Positions 6,209 to 9,947 of a stretch of DNA of 9,947 nucleotides are shown here, piece by piece. The position numbers were made by a program, and so were the translations under genes. The stretch comes from Anaerolineae bacterium (GTDB taxonomy: Bacteria > Chloroflexota > Anaerolineae > DUEN01): assembly GCA_021159845.1 (NCBI GenBank), contig JAGHDS010000057.1:1-9947 (forward strand), read 5' to 3'. The notes beneath the pieces were generated by a model. It worked only from the letters and a program-made list of their open reading frames with translations. It made no database searches and was not told the origin of the DNA. The stretch's first letter is position 1. The number at the start of each line of letters is the position of its first letter.

Positions 6209-6454
6209 GGGATGTGGCAACATACAAGCAGTAAATTGCAAATAACTGTCAACAGCCGAAAGCGATAAAGGCCGTTGCCTGAGCAAGCCGGCGGATCAGG
6301 ACACCCACCGAGAGCCCAGTAATGGACACCGAGGAGAAGCCCGATCCCTCGGAGGAGCCGGGTTTCTTCTCCCAAAGTCGTCCGAGTGCTCCCCTCAGTG
6401 CCTGTGTCCGCATCCCGCCATCCATTTGAAATGCACTCACCGTGCGCTCGCGCG
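6209..6454. other. Divergent intergenic region with competing inverted repeats, no gene seen
   Basis: This is the part of the moxR/isomerase intergenic region between the two promoters. Overlapping open frames here have no recognisable domains. Two mutually exclusive stems are visible. One pairs GGAGAAG-CCCG (6333-6343) with CGGG (6359-6362) and CTTCTCC (6366-6372), with a TTT bulge. The other pairs CCGAGG (6329-6334) with CCTCGG (6347-6352). No T-run follows either. They lie upstream of the predicted start of the plus-strand transcript, so a role as DNA-binding sites or in an unannotated RNA is more likely than attenuation of that transcript. Confidence 0.4.
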
Positions 6455-6483
6455 TTGACCTCACTACGACCCAGCGCGATAAT
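6455..6483 (+). promoter_or_regulatory. Promoter of the heptose-phosphate operon
   Basis: TTGACC (6455-6460) and GATAAT (6478-6483) are separated by exactly 17 nt, and each matches five of six consensus positions. Transcription would start near 6490, giving a leader of about 93 nt before the ATG at 6583. It lies inside the upstream open extension of the first gene, which argues against the longer start codons. Confidence 0.75.
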
Positions 6484-6567
6484 AGGGACGGCGCTCCCGG
6501 TGCCACCCATGCGGCAGGCTCTAGAGGGCGCCAAGTTCTATGCGGCGTTGCTACACGTAACTTCCAC

Positions 6568-6572
6568 AGGAG
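6568..6572 (+). promoter_or_regulatory. Ribosome binding site of the fusion gene
   Basis: AGGAG lies 10 nt before the ATG at 6583, a slightly long but workable spacing. It supports that start over the upstream in-frame ATG at 6442, which would place the predicted promoter inside the gene. Confidence 0.65.
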
Positions 6573-6582
6573 TGAATACCCC

Positions 6583-8253
6583 ATGCCTTATCGAGCGTTG
6601 GAATTGACAGGCATCCGCACTTATCATCTGGGCGAGCGGCGCAACTTAGTGACACTGGCCGATCTCGTCGATCCGGACGCGCCGGCCCCGCCATTCGACA
6701 ACCCAGACCTGGATGAGGTGGCCGAGCGCATCGTCGCCGCCCGACGCGCGGGCCGCCCCGTCATCTGGATGATGGGAGCGCACGTCATTAAAAGTGGGCT
6801 TTCCCGTGTACTCATTGACCTCATGAAGCGCGGCATCGTAACCCATGTCGCCACAAATGGGGCGGGGACGATCCACGATTTCGAGCTTGCCCTCATCGGC
6901 GAGACCAGTGAGGACGTGGCCACCTCCATCGAGGATGGCACGTTCGGCATGGCAGAGGAAACCGGCGCCCTGATGAACCAAGCGGTTCAAGAGGGCGCGC
7001 GGTTGGGCATGGGCTATGGCGAGTCCATCGGGCACTTCATGGCCCAAGATGACCGGTTCCGACACCGGGACATCAGCGTAGCCTACACAGCTTATCGGCT
7101 TGGCATCCCTCTCACCGTTCACGTGGCCATCGGCACCGATATCATCCACCAGCATCCCAAATGCGATTTTGGCGCCATCGGCTGGGCCTCCGGGCAGGAT
7201 TTCAAGATTTACTGCGCCTCTGTGAGCGAGCTAGAGGGCGGCGTCTTCCTCAATTTCGGGTCGGCCGTCATCGGACCGGAGGTGTTCCTGAAGGCGCTGT
7301 CCATCGCCCGGAACCTGGGCCATACCGTCGCCCATATCACGACGGCCAATTTCGATCTCATCCCCCTCGGGGATTACCGAAGCAAAGTCAGCACGGACAA
7401 CCCAGTCTACTACTACCGGCCACGCAAAAACATCGTCAACCGGCCGACATCGCTGGGAGGCAAGGGATTCCATATCACCGGCGATCACAAGGTGACCATC
7501 CCCAACCTGCATCATCGCGTGGTCGCCGCGTTGGGCCAGGTTCCCGTCCCATCGCGGCGCATCGAGGACCAGGACCCGGTGGGAATCCTCAGACGCGAGT
7601 TCCCCGCTGCACTGGCTCAGCTCGATGCGTTGCTGAACCGGGCCCCCAGCCTGAGAGATGTAACCCCCGCGCTGGCCCAGGCATTCATCCTCATCGCGCG
7701 TAGCCTAAAACATGGCGGCATCCTCTTCCTGGGCGGTAACGGTGGTAGTATGGCCGACGCGCTGCACATCTCCGGCGAGCTGCTCAAATCCTACGCGCGG
7801 CCGCGCCCCCTGCCACCTAACATCCGTCAACGCTTTGCCACGATCCCAGAGGGCAAGTTCATCGCGGAACATCTGGAACAGGGGCTGCGAGCGATTCCCC
7901 TGGGCATCAATCCATCGTTGTCCAGCGCTGTCGATAATGATAATCCACAGCGTGCTATGGGGCTTGCCCAGGAGCTCTATGCTTTAGCACGCTCAGGAGA
8001 CGTCTTCCTGGGCATCTCCACCAGTGGCAATGCTCGCAATGTATGTCACGCAGCGTGGGTAGCTCGCACGCTAAACATGAGCGTTATCGCGCTCACCGGC
8101 GAGCGCGAAAGTGAGCTCAGCCGCCTGGCCGATGTCGCCATTCAGGTCCCCGCCCAACGCACCGATCGCGTTCAGGAACAGCACATCCTAATCTATCACG
8201 CGCTCTGCGCCATGTTGGAGGATCATTTCTTTGGGACGGACAAGGGACGATAG
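6583..8253 (+). CDS. Fusion of a deoxyhypusine-synthase-like domain with a GmhA-type sedoheptulose-7-phosphate isomerase
   Basis: The 556-residue protein has two parts. Residues about 35-320 resemble deoxyhypusine synthase: GAHVIKSGLSRVLIDLMKRG (65-84) parallels the synthase YTSNLISSG region, EGGVFLNFGSAVIG (218-231) parallels its glycine-rich ILGGGV segment, and ITTANFD (252-258) its INTAQEFD. The catalytic lysine of the human enzyme has no certain counterpart; Lys282 is a candidate. Residues about 340-550 form an SIS domain of GmhA type: GGNGGS (384-389), His395 and Glu399 spaced like the E. coli zinc ligand and catalytic Glu65, STSGN (479-483), and Gln531 with His539 spaced like E. coli Gln172 and His180. 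The isomerase half should therefore convert sedoheptulose 7-phosphate to a heptose 7-phosphate in the cytoplasm. The first half's reaction is unknown. The gene leads an operon with a heptose kinase and a phosphatase. Confidence 0.85.
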   Translation: MPYRALELTGIRTYHLGERRNLVTLADLVDPDAPAPPFDNPDLDEVAERIVAARRAGRPVIWMMGAHVIKSGLSRVLIDLMKRGIVTHVATNGAGTIHDFELALIGETSEDVATSIEDGTFGMAEETGALMNQAVQEGARLGMGYGESIGHFMAQDDRFRHRDISVAYTAYRLGIPLTVHVAIGTDIIHQHPKCDFGAIGWASGQDFKIYCASVSELEGGVFLNFGSAVIGPEVFLKALSIARNLGHTVAHITTANFDLIPLGDYRSKVSTDNPVYYYRPRKNIVNRPTSLGGKGFHITGDHKVTIPNLHHRVVAALGQVPVPSRRIEDQDPVGILRREFPAALAQLDALLNRAPSLRDVTPALAQAFILIARSLKHGGILFLGGNGGSMADALHISGELLKSYARPRPLPPNIRQRFATIPEGKFIAEHLEQGLRAIPLGINPSLSSAVDNDNPQRAMGLAQELYALARSGDVFLGISTSGNARNVCHAAWVARTLNMSVIALTGERESELSRLADVAIQVPAQRTDRVQEQHILIYHALCAMLEDHFFGTDKGR

Positions 8254-8305
8254 CCCAACTCGCATCATTCATTTTCTACCTCCAGGAGAGGAGAATCGAC
8301 CGGCC

Positions 8306-9349
8306 ATGAGGACTTTGACGTTCCAGCGGTTGGAGGAGCTGCTATCCATGCTGTCCAAGGCCCGCGTGCTGCTCATCGGCGATCTCTGTCTTGACGCGTA
8401 CTGGTACGCCGACATGACACGATCGGAGCTCTCGCGCGAGACGCCACGATTCCCTTTGCCCATCGTGGCCGAGAGCTACAGCCCAGGCGGGGCAGCCAAC
8501 GTCGCGGCCAACCTTGCCGCGTTGGGCGTGGGACGTGTGCAGGCGATTGGAGTGTTGGGGGAGGACTGGCGAGGTGACATCCTGACGCACGAATTGATAG
8601 ATCGAAGCATAGATCTATCCGCCGTCGTGCGCTCCAGTCAGCGCACGACAGCCACATACATTAAGCCCATCCGTCGGGGATACGACGGAGTCTGGCAGGA
8701 AGACAGCAGGCTAGATTTCCAGGACGTCGAGCCGCTGCCCGCCGAGCTGGAAGATGCCGTGGTCGCGGCGGCTCGCAAGGCCGTGAAAACAGCCGACGCC
8801 GTCGTGATCGGTGATCAGCTCGATCCTGGCACGGTCACTCCACGCGTTCGCGCCGCCCTGATTGAGCTGGCCGAGGCTCACCCAGAACGCCCATTCATCG
8901 TGGATTCCCGCAAGCATATCAGCGAGTTTCGAGGGATGATCTTAAAGCCTAATGAGCTAGAGCTAGCTCAAGCAATGCGTCGAAGCCTAGAGGAAGCGCT
9001 TGACCGGACAACAGTCTCAGAGATGGGCCAATCCCTGGCACGTCGGGCAGGACGGCCCTGTTTTGTGACGATAGGTGCCGATGGTGTGTTACTCTGCGAT
9101 GAGTGCGATGTGATTCACATCCCGGCCGCCCCAGTCCGGCCGCCCCTGGATATCGTGGGCGCGGGGGACGCCTTCCTGGCAGCTTCCAGCGCCGCGCTGG
9201 CCGTTGGGGCCACGCTGGAGGAAGCGGGGATCCTTGGGAACCTGGCTGCCGCTGTCGTGGTCGAGAAACTGAATCAGACCGGCACGGCCTCCCCAGGCGA
9301 ACTCCGCGAGCGGCTTAGGATCGCACAGCAGGGGGAGACAACCACATGA
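8306..9349 (+). CDS. rfaE1: PfkB-family D-glycero-beta-D-manno-heptose-7-phosphate kinase
   Basis: The 347-residue protein matches the kinase half of HldE (the E. coli protein is bifunctional and 477 residues); no nucleotidyltransferase domain is attached. It would phosphorylate heptose 7-phosphate at C1 using ATP. Visible motifs are VLLIGDLCLD (21-30), the PfkB glycine signature GGAANVAANLAALG (61-74), the linker motif KPNELE (214-219) and DIVGAGDAF (282-290), with catalytic Asp288. The HldE-like SDYxKG segment is replaced by GDQLDPG (169-175), so substrate detail may differ; other PfkB sugar kinases are the main alternative. AGGAG motifs lie 12 or more nt before the ATG at 8306. Another open codon at 8231 overlaps the upstream gene and adds unrelated residues. 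It lies 52 nt after the isomerase fusion and overlaps the phosphatase gene by 4 nt, so they form an operon. Confidence 0.88.
   Translation: MRTLTFQRLEELLSMLSKARVLLIGDLCLDAYWYADMTRSELSRETPRFPLPIVAESYSPGGAANVAANLAALGVGRVQAIGVLGEDWRGDILTHELIDRSIDLSAVVRSSQRTTATYIKPIRRGYDGVWQEDSRLDFQDVEPLPAELEDAVVAAARKAVKTADAVVIGDQLDPGTVTPRVRAALIELAEAHPERPFIVDSRKHISEFRGMILKPNELELAQAMRRSLEEALDRTTVSEMGQSLARRAGRPCFVTIGADGVLLCDECDVIHIPAAPVRPPLDIVGAGDAFLAASSAALAVGATLEEAGILGNLAAAVVVEKLNQTGTASPGELRERLRIAQQGETTT
8596..8619. repeat. 8-bp inverted repeat inside the kinase gene
   Basis: GATAGATC and GATCTATC are exact reverse complements with an 8-nt loop. They fall in codons for LIDRSIDLS, where the repeated Ile-Asp pair partly explains the similarity. 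A second intragenic stem, TCCGTCG with CGACGGA (8670-8689), follows 50 nt later. Function, if any, is unknown. Confidence 0.35.
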
Positions 9350-9947
9350 TCGCTTGCGATTGGCTGGAGATACGAAACCCGGATATCCCCTTAGGTCACA
9401 TCCGACACGCGCTATTCGACTTCGACGGTACGATCTCGACCATCCGTCAGGGATGGGAAACGATCATGCGGCCGCTGATGGTGGAGATGATCTGCGAGGA
9501 CGCCGAGGTTTCCCCCGAACAACGGGCGGCCATCGAGCAGGAGGTGGCCGAGTACGTAGACCGATCCACGGGGATTTTGACGATCCGACAAATGGAGTGG
9601 TTGGCAGAGGCCGTACGGCGGTATGGGTTGGCGAAGCACCCCCGTTCAGCCCGAGAGTACAAGGCGATCTACAACGAGCGGCTTCTGCAGCCAGTCCGCG
9701 AGCGACTGAGCCGGCTGGAACGTGGGGAGGTCGCCCCTGACGATCTGATGATCGCCGGAGCACGACGCTTCCTCGAGACGCTGGCCGGGCGAGGGATCGC
9801 CCTATACCTCGCGTCGGGCACGGACCATGTGTATGTCCTGCAAGAGGCAAGCGCTTTGGGAATCGTCCCCTTATTCGCGGGGGGGATTTATGGCGCGCTA
9901 GATGAGACCGAGGCACACGACAAGGCACGTATCATCCAGCGCATCCT
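9346..9947 (+). CDS. HAD-superfamily phosphatase with helical cap, 3' end outside window
   Basis: I translated this by hand from the ATG at 9346; 200 complete codons lie in the window and the frame is still open. HAD motif I is LFDFDGT (23-29), with the nucleophile Asp25 and acid/base Asp27. Motif II is probably Ser157 in LASGTD, and motif III probably Lys193. Motif IV lies beyond the edge. About 125 mostly helical residues between motifs I and II form a C1-type cap, as in phosphoglycolate-phosphatase-like enzymes, unlike the nearly capless GmhB of E. coli. Context suggests it removes the C7 phosphate of heptose 1,7-bisphosphate, filling the GmhB step; another sugar phosphate is possible. The ATG overlaps the kinase stop codon (ATGA), and GGGGGAG lies 8 nt upstream, so it is translated together with the kinase. 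Confidence 0.85.
   Translation, partial: MIACDWLEIRNPDIPLGHIRHALFDFDGTISTIRQGWETIMRPLMVEMICEDAEVSPEQRAAIEQEVAEYVDRSTGILTIRQMEWLAEAVRRYGLAKHPRSAREYKAIYNERLLQPVRERLSRLERGEVAPDDLMIAGARRFLETLAGRGIALYLASGTDHVYVLQEASALGIVPLFAGGIYGALDETEAHDKARIIQRI

Noticed and set aside
6247..6252. TTGACA on the minus strand as the main moxR -35 box
   Set aside because: The box is perfect but its best -10 is weak and 19 nt away, whereas TTGCCA/TACAAT has an ideal 17-nt spacer; at most it is a secondary promoter.
6442..6582. N-terminal extension of the fusion gene to an ATG at 6442
   Set aside because: A good promoter lies inside it at 6455-6483, the extra residues are low-complexity and unrelated to the family, and AGGAG precedes the ATG at 6583.
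6092..6584. Three overlapping minus-strand open frames upstream of moxR
   Set aside because: They cross the predicted promoters, have no domain and no ribosome site, and differ from every neighbouring family.
7161..7703. 180-codon plus-strand open frame inside the fusion gene
   Set aside because: It is out of frame with a protein that has clear domains on both sides; its arginine- and proline-rich composition is typical of a shadow frame in GC-rich DNA.
8231..8305. Earlier start for the kinase at 8231
   Set aside because: It overlaps the end of the upstream gene and adds residues unlike HldE N-termini; AGGAG motifs lie between it and the ATG at 8306.
8954..8969. GAGCTA-GAGC-TAGCTC hairpin in the kinase gene
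   Set aside because: Only 6 bp and explained by repeated Glu-Leu codons in the conserved KPNELELAQ segment.

Overview
The window looks like a chromosomal segment of a GC-rich bacterium, most likely a member of the Chloroflexota or a close relative. The main taxonomic hint is the LexA protein: its recognition helix reads SSTSVVNYNL, a form I associate with Chloroflexota, and its operator is the GAAC-N4-GTTC type rather than the E. coli CTGT-N8-ACAG type. This assignment is an inference from family knowledge; no search was run. I see no insertion sequences, CRISPR array, tRNA or rRNA.

Layout. (1) Positions 1-927, minus strand: an NAD(P)-dependent Gfo/Idh/MocA oxidoreductase, cut by the left edge. 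(2) 928-1274: a divergent intergenic region with an extended -10 promoter for the oxidoreductase, a perfect hairpin, three helically phased GGGAAA repeats, and a strong lexA promoter whose spacer holds a LexA box. (3) 1275-1937, plus strand: lexA. (4) 1938-2244: a convergent non-coding gap with G-run/C-run tracts that can pair. (5) 2245-6146, minus strand: a three-gene operon read moxR, then a DUF58 gene, then a DUF4129 membrane-protein gene. It is driven by a well-formed promoter at 6180-6208 with a 12-bp palindrome in its spacer. That promoter shows that the MoxR ORF should start at the GTG at 6146. (6) 6209-6582: a divergent regulatory region with mutually exclusive hairpins and a second well-formed promoter at 6455-6483. 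(7) 6583-9947, plus strand: a probable heptose-phosphate operon. Its first gene fuses a deoxyhypusine-synthase-like domain to a GmhA-type sedoheptulose-7-phosphate isomerase. It is followed by a PfkB-type heptose-7-phosphate kinase and, with an ATGA overlap, a capped HAD phosphatase cut by the right edge.

How the genes work together. The plus-strand cluster supplies an isomerase, a kinase and a phosphatase in the order of the bacterial ADP-heptose route (sedoheptulose 7-phosphate to heptose 7-phosphate to heptose 1,7-bisphosphate to heptose 1-phosphate). A nucleotidyltransferase would be expected just past the right edge. The odd part is the deoxyhypusine-synthase-like domain attached to the isomerase, because bacteria have no eIF5A substrate for such an enzyme. 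This fusion is the best candidate in the window for an undescribed activity. The moxR operon is a familiar but poorly understood module thought to assemble or activate envelope protein complexes; here it shows no transglutaminase gene in its usual place.
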